Positions 1-11,009 of a stretch of DNA of 64,000 nt are shown piece after piece. Origin of the DNA: Akanthomyces muscarius (Eukaryota; Ascomycota; Sordariomycetes; Hypocreales; Cordycipitaceae); NCBI RefSeq assembly GCF_028009165.1, contig NC_079241.1, positions 2,418,001-2,482,000 on the forward strand, read 5' to 3'. Both the position numbers and the translations under genes were made by a program. Under the pieces are notes generated by a model. It was not told the DNA's origin and made no database searches. It saw only the letters and a list, made by a program, of their open reading frames with translations. Positions within the stretch are counted from its first letter, which is position 1; each line of letters starts with the position of its first letter.

Positions 1-142
1 TCTTGTATTTTTTGTGTGGCTTGTATCTTTACGCTGCCACCTTCTTCGGCGTTTTCGAATCACTCTTTTATCGTCGATACTACTGGTGGTGTTCACCGGG
101 CAGAACTGTACCGATGGTGAGTTCATGTAGCGAATACTTTAG

Positions 143-472
143 TCACGATAGTCTCAATATAGATAGTCTTTGTTCAATTTCCATCATGTCGTCTCGTTGC
201 ATTTTGCTAGATATATTTTTAATTTTCAGCTTTGCATGGCCTGCCGTGTCTCTCCCCTCTTCAAGGGTTATGTTTTCCTCTTCTACCGTGTGCGTTTTGA
301 TTCCAAGCCGCTCCAGCATTGCTACTTGGCGCATCATCCGCTCGCAAGTGGACATGCCATCTTTCGCAAGCACGCGTACTCGTTTCCTATCTGGCGCATT
401 GGTGAGTTCGTGTCGCTCACTCTGCCCGGCGCCAAATACAGGACTTGCTGCCTCCTTCAGCCGCTGGTAGCT
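143..472 (-). CDS. unidentified ORF, possibly the last exon of a gene
   Basis: An open frame of about 110 codons on the minus strand ends in TGA at 143. It is open upstream to a stop at about 473-475 and has no convincing ATG near that end. A possible splice acceptor (TAAAG before CTACC) lies at 471-472, so it could be a terminal exon. The translation is charged, with a Met-rich, helix-like C-terminal half around ERMMRQVAMLERLGIKT and DDMMEIEQRLS that might form a coiled coil. I recognise no family. It lies just downstream of the Rsa3-like ORF on the same strand but no splice joins them clearly. It could be a spurious ORF. Confidence 0.25.
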   Translation of the reverse strand, partial: SYQRLKEAASPVFGAGQSERHELTNAPDRKRVRVLAKDGMSTCERMMRQVAMLERLGIKTHTVEEENITLEEGRDTAGHAKLKIKNISSKMQRDDMMEIEQRLSILRLS

Positions 473-591
473 TTATGTGTTTCTGCTTGCGTTCACAAAT
501 GCCGCGCACGTTTCTCAAGATTCCTTGTCTTCCATCAGGTCTGTGTGGGTTGCTTGCTTAGTAGACTATCTGCAGGTCCGGTGCGCTCAAT

Positions 592-825
592 TCATCGCTT
601 GCTTTTCTCGTCCTTTGTCTGCTTTTCGTATGCTTGGACGATTCGCTTCTTGTCATCTTTGGGGAATTGAGAACTGCCTTGTGCCAACGCATGGACTAGA
701 AACGGCACAGAATCGGCCCTGAAATCATCCGCGTTGCGGACCTTGTCTAGATCCTCAGACAACTCCTGTGTGAGCCGCTGGAGGTAGCTGGAGGAAAATA
801 CGTGATTCATATTCGTTTCCGTCAT
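592..825 (-). CDS. RSA3: ribosome assembly protein 3 (Rsa3) conserved C-terminal domain; 5' end unresolved
   Basis: The 77-residue frame carries the Rsa3 signature EDLDKVRNADDF followed by a Leu-rich stretch and HALAQGSSQF, then a Lys-rich end. Yeast Rsa3 has the same arrangement (EDLDKLRNA.DF, then a G...F motif). Rsa3 is a nucleolar factor for early 60S subunit assembly. Family members normally have a long acidic or basic disordered N-terminus, which is missing here. The ATG at 825 would give a domain-only protein, while the frame stays open upstream, so one or more 5' exons between about 830 and 1100 are likely. I could not place them. Confidence 0.55.
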   Translation of the reverse strand: MTETNMNHVFSSSYLQRLTQELSEDLDKVRNADDFRADSVPFLVHALAQGSSQFPKDDKKRIVQAYEKQTKDEKSKR

Positions 826-3639
826 GTTTGTGGATGCTTGGGAAATGCCGATATATATGCAGGTACGTGTGGATATTGTTGTGCGGACTCGAGATGAAGC
901 CAGAGCTGGTGTGTACGGGAAGGAATTTTCGTTCTACTTGCTTGTGTGGCTGGCGTAGCCTCCACTACTTGCTCGTGGTCCACCTGCCTACCCCATAGCA
1001 AGTCTCGTGAGTTGTTGTTCTGGGTGATGTTGTGCCAGATAGAATATGTGAACACGTGCATATCGGCCTCCTGAAGGTGGCTGTTTCCCGTGCAGTCTAT
1101 CTACTCAGCTGTGATTCGGCTCTATGCAGGTGACTTTTTTTTTTGTTGCAAACGTGTAACATGTTAGGCCGTGGTGCACACTCAGGCAGGCTTGGCCTCT
1201 TTTCGTGCGGGGCATTGGAAACGCCTCGTCGTTTGCAGTGTATACATCCTGTCATATAACCATGCTAAGGCACCTAGCTATATCATAATTTTTTTTTACT
1301 GGAAAGTGCTAGATGTGTCGAGAGGCCAACCAGGCACGAGTAATATATATTAAACCCCAGAGTGTATTTTAGCCTTTTAAAAAAAAAATCGCAACCAGGT
1401 ACTCCTACTGGGCGCATTTTCAGTGCGTGCAATAATTTCCCGACGAACACACGGCTCAAATGTAGCGGCAGAGGCAGAGTGGCGTGTGGAAGAAAAAGGA
1501 CATCGGAAGACTCGGGCAACATAGAAATGCATTGAGCGTGAAAGATAACAAGCATACTCTAGCGAGAGCATGGCCCTTTTTCAAACCCCATTCCCATCCA
1601 TTATCATGAACATAAGGCACACAAAAGAAAGGGCAACAGTGTGGCAAGCATACGAAGAAGAAGACAGAACTAGCAAATATAATATACCCTCAGGAGGCGC
1701 AAATGGCATAATACAAGGCGTCCATCCCTGAATCAATATGCAGCCAGGCCACCTACAAGCTAGACGAAGCCCCACGGTAAGACTCGACGAAGTTGGCGCC
1801 AAGGGTCACTCGCCTGGTACAAGCTCTGAGCTCGGTATGATAACACGCACCAGGAAGACGAAACGCACACAAGTCTACCTCAGACAAGGGAAAACAGTCT
1901 CGCGCCCGCACAACGTGGACTGCAGCCACGGCATAGCCACCGCCCGCGGAATAAAAATATACGCGGCAGCTAGAAAGGGCCCGAATACTCCAGGCATAGA
2001 TAGAGAGAAAAAAAAAAGAAAGATCGATGACCATCGTAGCGACTAAACTTAGCTCGTTGGGCTTCGGACCCGACTCCCCACGATGAGCGTGGCCGAATCA
2101 TGGAATCCACAGGTCACGAAGAGTCAAGTGCTTCGTCTTCGACAGTCATACAAAACTCGTTCTATCAGAGAAAGTGACAAGATCTTTACTCTGTGTGACG
2201 GCAGGCTGCAACCCCATGTGCTGTAGTAGGGAGACGCGGCTATTGCGAGAGCACATCTGTGTGGTGGTTGTACGAGGACAACCGATTTCGTACTCGAAGG
2301 CTACCCTAGTAGCAGCCGTGTCAGATAGAAGCGGAGAACTAGCCACTGATATTCACATGATCGCACATCACCTCCATACCCCTAATATGGCACTGAATGC
2401 TGTCACAGCTTATCCGTTCACTGCCGTTTCGCATAATAGGGCATACAGCCCAACATGTTTGGAGAAGGTGACACATATATTTGAGAGGACATCGCAACAC
2501 TGGGAATGTCAGGATTGATATGATCCTAGAGGGATATCGGCCCGATGCCGCGTAACCCGAACTAATCACAGCCCGAATCAATATCCACAAAACACCGAGT
2601 AATTGTTGCCTGTGTTAGACAATCAGCTATTACGTCGTTTTCCGAGCACAGAGTAACTGATATGGCTATATAGAAACGCAAGGTCGAGGTGCTACCTATT
2701 GGTAACTATTCAAAGCCTTTCCCAGCCCGGAGAACTTTTCCTATCGCCCAGAAGAAGCAGCAATCTAAGTACATCAGTATCACACCCGCAACGCTCAGCT
2801 CAAATGCAAACTAAAGCATATTTTTCTTCGCCCTTGTCACCGCTACCGTCACAGCCCAAAACTCTCTGGATGTATTGGCTCAGTGCGCCCAACCGTGCTT
2901 CGAACCAAGCCTGCCCGAGTCAGACTGTCATCCAAGACTGACTTCAAATGTCCCTGCGGGTAAGTCGCCGTGCCATTCTAGTATACACCGCCGAGAAACG
3001 AAGAAACAAGCAGCGTGGAATGGACCCTAACCACCCAGCAGCTCAAAGAAGTTCATCAATACTATAATTGGCTGCGTGACGAGCAAGTGCAGCGGTGGCG
3101 ACCTGTAAGCACCTTTTGTGTATATTCAATCGCCCGGCTCAATACGCACCCAAAATATGTACCCGCCCAGCTGACAGGAGCGATTTATGGTAGTATGTCC
3201 GCTTATCAGTGGGCCTCAGACAAATTCTCATCAGTTGGAGAGCCACTGTAGTTCTTGACAATGCGAACATGCCTTTTCTTTCTGGCAGATATTAGATGTC
3301 CTTAGCTCGCCCCAAGTATAACACAGGCTCCGCATGGCTCTCATCTTCCCCATTTCTAAACGAGTGTTGTGTCTGCAACGGGCGGCGTGACATCACAAGC
3401 ACGCATATGCTATGCTAGAGAATTCTCTGTCCAATATCATACATCATTTTGGAGTGTGTACTAAGGCTGGAACGAACAACGAGACATGAAGCTGGAAGCT
3501 ATTAGAGAAAATATCATAAACGCTGAGAACAGTTCGTACTGAAATTTCTAGCCATCGCGAAACTTGAAGTTTTGTCCCGTCCAGCCCAAAACTGCAATGA
3601 TCCAGGTCCAGAATGCTCGGTAAGTCTACAAGTTCCAGA
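826..3639. other. gene-poor interval of about 2.8 kb
   Basis: No recognisable conserved protein is encoded here on either strand. The open frames are all 114 codons or less, overlap in several frames and lack family features. There are short homopolymers (T at about 1134-1144, A at about 1380-1388) and AT-rich patches. Up to a few hundred bases above 825 may hold the missing 5' part of the Rsa3 gene. A weak spliced-gene candidate at about 2830-3251 is reported as a finding. About 3440-3639 is probably the 3' UTR of RAD54. Confidence 0.6.
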
Positions 3640-6186
3640 CTAGTGAGATATATACTGGAACACAGCAGACACGTCACGTTCCCCGTGCTCCTGTCTCAGC
3701 AACAGATCTTGAATAGGCTTCAAACCATCATTGGTGAAATGATTCCATGTGCTTGTATCGCCGTACAAGAGTGCCGGAGCTTTGATGTATTGATTGCCGT
3801 CTGGCCGGCATCGTTTGCATTTGAATGTGTCGTGCGTATCGCTTCTTGTGTCAGATCGGTACTGAAAGAGTTCTCTGAGGCTATCGAGAGAGAAATGGCG
3901 CTCAACGTCTTCTGCAGAGTCTACCACGCATGACGAAAGGCTTTGTTTGTGCGACTGGCGCTGGAAGATTTTTTCCTCAATCGTACCAGTAGCGATGAAC
4001 CGATAGACGAAGCAGTCCTTCTTCTGACCGTCACGCCACACACGTGCTAGAGCCTGTTGATCGGCGGCCGGGTTCCAGTCCGGATCGAAGAGAATAAGTC
4101 GATTTGCACCGATCAGGTTAATGCCACAGCCGCCCGCCTTGCTGCTCAGCAGAAACACAAACTCATCGCCGTCGGGGTCATTAAAACGGTCCACAAGCTT
4201 TTGACGCTTATTAACGTTCATCGTGCCATCAAGGCGTAGGCATCCGTATTGGCGTGATCGACAGAGTTTTTCGAACAAATCTAGTGTCGATGTATAGTTG
4301 CTGATTAGAACGATTTTGTCATTTGTATCTTGACGAATGCGAGCCAGCATGCGAGCTAAAACCTGCATTTTCCCGGAGTACCACGGCTTGATATCGCGGT
4401 CTCGCCCACGAGCTTCTTTCGGAACATAATCCTCAGGAAAGCGATCTTCAGAGCCCGGCAAATCTTCACCTAGATTGAGAAGATCCGGGTGATTGCAAAG
4501 TTTTTTGAGGATGTTGATTGCCTTCAAGGGCTGGCTCCCCTTCCCTCGCAGCAAAGCTTGTATGTCAGGACTGGTGATGAAATAGTTGTAAAGATCGAGC
4601 TGAAATGGTGCAAGGTTGCAAAAGACAACGTGCTCGTACTTGACAGGCAAATACTTGGACAGAATATCGTTTGTTCTGCGGATGAGGAACTTATTGACAA
4701 TTCCAAGCAACTCCGACGTACAAGTATCGCCACGCTTTTTGTCTTGTTCCGAAGCATCTGCGTCACGGCCCCTGAGGATAGGGATTTCGAAGCGTTTTCG
4801 GAACTCAAGTCGAGAGCCGAGTAGATCCGGATTCGCAAAACTTGTCAAAGAAAAGTACTCTGTTAGGTCGTTCTGGATAGGGGTACCTGTTAAGATGACA
4901 CGTCTTGATACATTCAAATTATTCAGCGCGCTGAATGTGTTGCTATCTCCGTTCTTAAGGCGGTGGCCCTCGTCACAGAAAAGCAGACCGATTTTCGTAT
5001 GCTTGAGTTCTTCCACATTCAGCCGCAATGTTTCGTATGATACAATAATAACAGGCCGTGTGACCGACCTCCCGGATGCTATAGCCCACTGTCGGAGTTG
5101 GCGCGTCAATTCCTCCTTGGAGGCTTTCCCGTCGATTGCAAAAGGAGTGATGGCATTAGCACCGAGCCACTTTGTCAATTCGTTGGCCCAGTTTTTCACC
5201 AAGCTTGCAGGGCAGACGACAATAGCTTTTTGTATGGTTGGCTTCCCGGCATCTGGTGATTGCTTTAGCAATGTCCATAAAAGTGTAATGCATTGCAAAG
5301 TCTTTCCAAGGCCCATCTCATCTGCCATGATGCACCCGTTCGCCTTTTCATCTATGAGGCCAGCAACACAGCGATACATGAATTTGACACCCTCAACTTG
5401 ATGAGGACGCAAAATTTTGGTCAATTTGGGGTCAATGACGACTGGGACACGCGGATGTTCCTTTTCGACGTTTTTCTTGATTCCTAAGATCTCGGCCAAG
5501 CTTTTGTGTACAAGGGGAGAGTCAAGTGTTTGTGAATTTTCGGGCTCTTTGCTATCAGGCACCGGGGCGGGTTGTTCAGTGGTTTTCGGTTTGTCATCAA
5601 TAGTAGGGTCGTAGAGCACAATCGCGAACTCTCCGCTTGGGTCATGCAAAGGCTTGGCGACAAATACAGCTCCTCGTCTCAGACCCAGAGTCGGCGGAGG
5701 TCTGCTTGGGCTGTAGTGGGCGCCAGATTTATCCTTCATAGGAACGGAAAAGGCCTTGCGAAACATCGTTGTTTTATCTTTGGCTTGGAATACCGGGAAT
5801 CGATTGGCATCCCGCGTTGCCAGTGCCAGTCGGGCCTCGTTGGTATACGGTTTGTCATCATCAGCATTTGCATCAGAGCCTCTGTAGTCGACTCGCTTCC
5901 GTTTTCGCGAAGGTCTTTCTGTCGCTGCCACATGGGAAGCCGATCCTGGGCATTTGAATGGCTTATGCAGCTGGCCAACGTTATGCGTACGTTGGTATCG
6001 TGTCGGGGGAGCTGCAGCTTTTGGTGTAGAAGTACCCCTGTGCAACTTGTTAGCAGCTGGGTCATAATCAAAGTTGATGCGATGTTCAAATTTGACTCAC
6101 ATATCTGACAGTGATCCAAGATGGCTATTCTGGTTGCGTTGTAGCAAACCTGTCTGTGTGAAGCACTGTCTGTGGTGGCGTTGCAT
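3640..6186 (-). CDS. RAD54: DNA repair and recombination ATPase Rad54
   Basis: Two exons, complement(3640..6037, 6101..6186), encode 827 aa. The 63-bp intron has donor GTGAGT and acceptor GCACAG; the start ATG at 6186 gives MQRHHRQCFT. This is a SNF2-family dsDNA translocase that acts with Rad51 in homologous recombination in the nucleus. Visible are a basic N-terminus with KPFKCPG, Walker A DEMGLGKT at about 268-275, the DEGH box at about 384-387, the motif III region LTGTPIQND, and the C-terminal helicase lobe with SSKAGGCGINL and ARVWRDGQKK. Length matches the family. It is transcribed divergently from the SLC25 carrier across 372 bp. A long antisense frame over the C-terminal half is a codon-bias shadow. 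Confidence 0.96.
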
Positions 6187-6558
6187 GTTTGTCGCTGGAG
6201 ACGCGTCGCGCGCCACACCTCGTGGGTCTCCTGTGTCGCGCTGTCAGCTGATTTCCACACGAAAGTACGAAAAAGTACCAAATATTTACGGGCAGTGGCC
6301 GGGGCTTGCGCAAGGCCTCGGTTAATACCAACTGAACAGCCATTCTGCAGCATAATATTTTATTATTCAAACTACGACTTTGCCCCCCGGCAATCTGAAA
6401 GACAGACACGCCGCAACTACCAGAGCATCCAACTTCGATTCCTACTATTCACACTCCACAAATAGAGCGTTCTGTTTAACCACAATATTTGCATTGCAAC
6501 TGGATACGAAATAGTCGGACTTTATGCAGCCAATTTGTGTAGCAAAGTTCTGCCGGCT
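6187..6558. promoter_or_regulatory. shared divergent upstream region, RAD54 and SLC25 carrier
   Basis: These 372 bp separate the two start codons and must hold both 5' UTRs and core promoters. The part next to the carrier is AT-rich, including AATATTTTATTATTC at about 6352. No specific operator was recognised. Confidence 0.6.
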
Positions 6559-7446
6559 ATGTCTAGCGACTTCTGGGCTGGCTATGCCAGCGGCGCTATA
6601 GGCATCATAGTTGGCAATCCACTTGACATTGTGAAACTTCGACAACAAACCCAGCATACAGGCAGAACCGCAGCTACTTTCCAGAATACCAAGTCGCTAC
6701 TCGCTGGTGCTGCAGCACCACTTCTCGGCTACGGTGCGCTGAATGCTATTCTATTCGTATCGTACAATCGAGCAGAATTGGCGCTCAGCCGTGCCCTGGG
6801 GGCAGAGAAAAGCCCCGGCATAACTTGGGTAGCTGGTGCTGTTGGTGGCCTTGCAACGTGGGTTGTCAGCGCCCCAACAGAACTGGTTAAATGCAGGGCT
6901 CAGGTGGCACTTCCGAGGGCGAAATCTAGCTTCAGTATTGCAAAAAAAATATGGCGCATAGAAGGGACCAGAGGTCTCTATTTTGGAGGACTTGTGACAG
7001 CGTTGCGAGACAGTATCGGATATGGATTTTATTTCTGGGCCTACGAGCTCGCGAATCAAAACTGGCCTCTGCCAGACGAAAATAAACGGCTTTCTATCGC
7101 AGAGGAAGCCCCACGAGTGATGCTCTGTGGTGGTCTGGCGGGAATTGTTACCTGGGCAAGCGTATTTCCACTTGATGTAATCAAGACCAGACTTCAGACT
7201 CAGAGGCCAATGCAATGTCAGGATAGAGCTCAGGGAAGGGTTCAATCAGGACGAAAGGGCGCTTGGCTAATAGCCAAAGATATGTTTCGTGAAGGCGGCG
7301 TAAGACCCTTCTTTCGAGGCCTTACAGTTTGCAGTGTAAGAGCCTTCATCGTGAACGCTGCGCAATGGACTGTGTACGAGGGCCTTATGTATAAGTTCGG
7401 CGGTGGCAGATTCCGTGATGACAAAGTCACAGATCATGCTTTGTGA
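6559..7446 (+). CDS. mitochondrial carrier family (SLC25) protein, substrate not assigned
   Basis: A single-exon gene encoding 295 aa, started at the ATG at 6559 (MSSDFWAGYASG); the frame is open further upstream but without an ATG. It shows the three-fold carrier repeat with signature loops NPLDIVK, APTELVK and FPLDVIK, each after a predicted odd-numbered helix. These carriers exchange metabolites across the inner mitochondrial membrane. The second signature (PTELVKCR) and the short matrix loops resemble the carnitine/ornithine/amino-acid branch, but the substrate cannot be read with confidence. The 3' end converges on the Rsc gene with 273 bp between stop codons. Confidence 0.9.
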   Translation: MSSDFWAGYASGAIGIIVGNPLDIVKLRQQTQHTGRTAATFQNTKSLLAGAAAPLLGYGALNAILFVSYNRAELALSRALGAEKSPGITWVAGAVGGLATWVVSAPTELVKCRAQVALPRAKSSFSIAKKIWRIEGTRGLYFGGLVTALRDSIGYGFYFWAYELANQNWPLPDENKRLSIAEEAPRVMLCGGLAGIVTWASVFPLDVIKTRLQTQRPMQCQDRAQGRVQSGRKGAWLIAKDMFREGGVRPFFRGLTVCSVRAFIVNAAQWTVYEGLMYKFGGGRFRDDKVTDHAL

Positions 7447-7719
7447 TAATAGACAGCAAAAGTGTTAATAGTAGTCGCGCAAGGAGTCAAGATAGGCGTG
7501 AAGATAAAGAATATCAACTACTGTTACATTACACTAGGTATTTTGCATGAGCATGGCTGCCCAACTTCCAAGTTCCACTGTAAACGCCCGTAAAATAAAG
7601 TTGTCGCATGACTGTGCTCCTCAAAGTTGTATTCCATCAAGACCACCAAAGCAATTTCATCGTGTTTATGGTAGTAATTATGCAACTATCATCGATAAAA
7701 GAGGCAAAATAGAACGGAA

Positions 7720-10529
7720 TCAATGACTTAGACCAGTCTCTTGCTTCCATTTTTCTGCGTCTTGACCAATTTGGCTGAACCAATGATTTACAGCCCCTCT
7801 CGCTTCCTCAGCGAGATGTCCATCTGTCATGTCAACACTCTGTCCTGTACGCTTTGAAGTGCTCTGCGAACGTATTTGGTCGCGCGCTTTTCGCTTATTT
7901 TCTCTCTGCACTCGCCATTCTCCCTGACCCGCAAGATATCGCAGGCTATGTCCCAGGCCGCTGTCCTCAGGAGATAGTTGATGATGAGGGCGATCCAAAG
8001 GCGGCGCGGTAAAGAAAAGCACCCTTCCTGCATTGTCGCGTTGAAGCTGAGCGCGAATATGAGCCGGCACAGCCTCATTTGTGCTGTCAGGTAGAGTATA
8101 GACCTCTGGTGGACGGGGTGGGTTATAGGCATTGTTGTGGTGACCTGGCTGAGGTTGAGTAGCCATATTTCGCGAGCCTTGGGCAACATTGTACCCTGGC
8201 GTGCCTGGATTTCCGACTTGCTGATAGCGCATGGCGGCAGGAGGCTGGGAATATCCTCCGGCATAGCCTGGAATAAATCCAGGCTGATGTGGCTGCGTGT
8301 ACTGTGCGGGGCGAGCTGAGGTTGCATGCGCTGGTATCTGTGGAAGTGGTACTGGCGTCTGATGCGGAGGATGCACCCCTGCCTGAGGTGTGCTTGGCTG
8401 AGTGTTCATTGCCTGGGGATGATATTGTCCAGGGGATGAGGGCCCAAGTGCACCACCATAAGAAGTACCACTGGATACTTGCTGGTCTCCATGTCCGTCT
8501 CGTCCCTGAGAGATAACTGAGCCCTGACGCGTTGGATCTAATTGGCTCTCAGGAGCAGCAGCAGGATCCATCTGGATAGACTCGGGAGGCGGCGTTTCCT
8601 ACCAGTGTGTAAGTGTCTGATATAATAAAAGCATGAACTATTGTTCAATTGATGAAATCGAGCACTTACATGCGACTCTGGAGGTCGACGATGCACGGCG
8701 CCAACAATCGGTGGCGCGTTCGGGCTGCCCCAAGTTGGACGCGGAAGCTCATCCGAGACCTTCGCATCCTCACGCAAAAGATGCTTGATGGGACTGGGTA
8801 CTTTTCTCATTGGGCGAGGGGCTTCGAAAAGATCCATTTCATAGTCGCGGTCCCTCACTTCGTCTGGAACGCAGCTGGCCCACGTTTTGATCTTGTTGAA
8901 TCGAAAGTTGTCCTCATTGTATCGGGATTCGCACACGTAGACATGCTTATCAGCTGGAAGGCCACGCGGGCGTCCTTTGTTAAATCGCGTCACAAACATA
9001 ACGAAGCAGCGATCCACAATCTCGCCAACTTGGTGATCGCGGTACTGCCCCGTTTTTACAACCTCGTGCTCGAAGAAGTGCTTCTCGAAGCGATGGACAG
9101 TTTGCTCCGGCCGATAGTACCAGCAGGAATTGATCCACTTATCTCCTTCGCGATCTTGCCACATTCGGAAGATCTGGCCTACAATCGGCTTCGCAAGGTC
9201 ATTTGGGTTTCGAATATGAACCCAATCCCCTGTTTGTTGTTAGTGAATGGCGTTTTGCGCAAACCCACCCATCTCACTCACCAACTCTCCAGACGTTTCC
9301 ATCATGCTCAACCTGAACTACGGGAAGCTTCCCATCCTCGTCACGAAACTCGTCATCTGACTTTGCTTTCTCTTGCTCGACCAATGTCTGAGTTTCCTTT
9401 TGTAATTCAGCAGCAGCTTTGTAAAGCTCGCTTTGATCTTCATTGTAGGCCTTCGCGTTCTCGAACATCAAATTCATATCATCAAGAAACTTGTCCACGC
9501 TGTTGTACTTCTTGCGTTTGGATTTCTTCTTGATGTGGTCGAGAGCAATCGGATTCGTGATCGTTTGGTAATAATCCGGTAGCGCCGCTCTGTCTGGCAG
9601 CTTTTCAAATGGAGTGATGAGCAAGGCACCGTTATTTGCCTTGAACCGTCGAATACCCTTGAGAACAGACGAGATACGGGCCTCAACAGGTGTGAGAACC
9701 ATTGGAGGACGTCCTCTTCCTTTGTGAGTATCATCGTCCATGTCAGCATCGCGGTTCCTGGCAGACGACCGTTGTAGCCGGCGTTTGCCGCGCCTACCAG
9801 CACCGGCACCGTATTCTTCGTCGTCGTCGTCTTCTGCCTCGTCTTCGTCGTCGTCGTCATCGTCATCTGAGACTTCAGCCTCAGAATCTCGAGATGGAGA
9901 TTCCTCCACAGGAGGTAATTCTCCGAGGTTGGGTAGAGCAGCCTCTTCCTTGGTAATTTGCGAAGATCGCACAAGCTTGTCCAGCTCCTCTCTGAAAATT
10001 CCTTGTAGTTTGATCGCGGCGCCGAAGATGGGGGCCGAGGGACGGTTGTAAACTTGCGCATTGTGAAAAATTTGCGACACGTCTTTGACAAATTCCGGAA
10101 AGCTCGCGTATTGCTTTTTTTGTATTTTACCCTATCCGCAGTCAGATTAAAGGTCGTACTATGCGTGAGTTGGTTCATACCCTAACAGTACTGAACGCCA
10201 CTGGATCAGATATTATCTCGAAATAATCCGGAACTGTTCGGCGATTTGGAATGCGCTGAAAGCCTGCAGCAAGTTCTTCGCCGCTGACAACTCGTTAGCT
10301 GTGATTTAGACTCTTGTCGCGTTGCTTCTTACTCTTCAGAAACGGCGCACAAGAGCGTGGACAGACGATCAATCATTTCATATAAGTCGTCGCGCCCGTC
10401 AATAACCATTTCTCCCTCTGCATCACTCTCAATTCCATCCGCACTGTTGTTTTCCATATCTACGTCGTCGTCGCTGTGTGGAGTCGCGGATTTGCGCCGC
10501 GCTTGCGCGGAGTTGCGCCTGCTAGACAT
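7720..10529 (-). CDS. RSC1: RSC complex subunit Rsc1/Rsc2-like, double bromodomain plus BAH
   Basis: Five exons, complement(7720..8598, 8670..9229, 9282..10131, 10181..10283, 10333..10529), encode 862 aa; phases fit at every junction. Start MSSRRNSAQ at 10529. In order: a short acidic N-terminus, bromodomain 1 (about 45-140, with VPDYFEIISDP and the YNRP Asn region), a strongly acidic Asp/Glu run (about 165-200), an AT-hook-like GRGRPP, bromodomain 2 (about 230-340, with LPDYYQTI and FENAKAYNED), a BAH domain (about 380-500, starting WRVGDWVHIRNP), then a Pro/Gln-rich disordered tail. The family acts in the RSC chromatin remodeller, reading acetylated histones at promoters. Filamentous fungi usually have one such gene, so Rsc1 versus Rsc2 is not resolved. 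Confidence 0.93.
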
Positions 10530-11009
10530 CTGAGTGAATTGAATATGCAGCCGATTAGGGAATAATGCCAAATTATCTGGAAGTGCAGTGGAAAGGGAAA
10601 AGTGCGTGGGACGATGGAGGCGTATCGCGTGGCTGAAGCTGGCAACGCGTTAGGAGAGAAGGTTCCGAGCGCCTCTACGAAGCAACGTGTGGAGGCTCAC
10701 GAGGAATGCTTATGTAACCTACTGAGACAGCTTCCTTCTCACCACCAATGTCAATCCAAGCACGAACACTCGCTGCTTGCTGATGTGAACTTGGATGGTA
10801 AATACTTAGGTATGTGAGATGAACTTATTGGGTACTTCTGTATTAATAAATCAAGTTCAAAATTGTCCGCCTACGCCTACAGTTCAGGCTTGTTTGCCAG
10901 ACACTGATTATACCCGTTCATACGCAGAGTGGCAACATTCAGTATCTGAGAGCTAGAAATCAGCGGACTTTGCCCCCTTTCGCTTGGCCTGCGGCTCTGC
11001 TCACTCGAC
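10530..11009. promoter_or_regulatory. shared divergent upstream region, RSC subunit and OTU1
   Basis: A 480-bp gap between divergent start codons. A 71-codon plus-strand frame at 10602-10817 has no family features and is treated as chance. No repeat or defined operator seen. Confidence 0.5.

Noticed and set aside
2174..2518. 114-codon plus-strand ORF in the left gene-poor interval
   Set aside because: No conserved motif, overlaps an equally long minus-strand frame and shows no splice-flanked extension.
4616..5401. 261-codon plus-strand ORF inside RAD54
   Set aside because: It lies antisense to the conserved helicase core, whose domains are intact, and its composition (Ser/Arg/Phe-rich) is that of a reverse-complement shadow.
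9815..9870. TCGTCGTC trinucleotide run as a microsatellite of interest
   Set aside because: It encodes the Asp/Glu-rich acidic tract of the Rsc subunit, a common feature of chromatin proteins.
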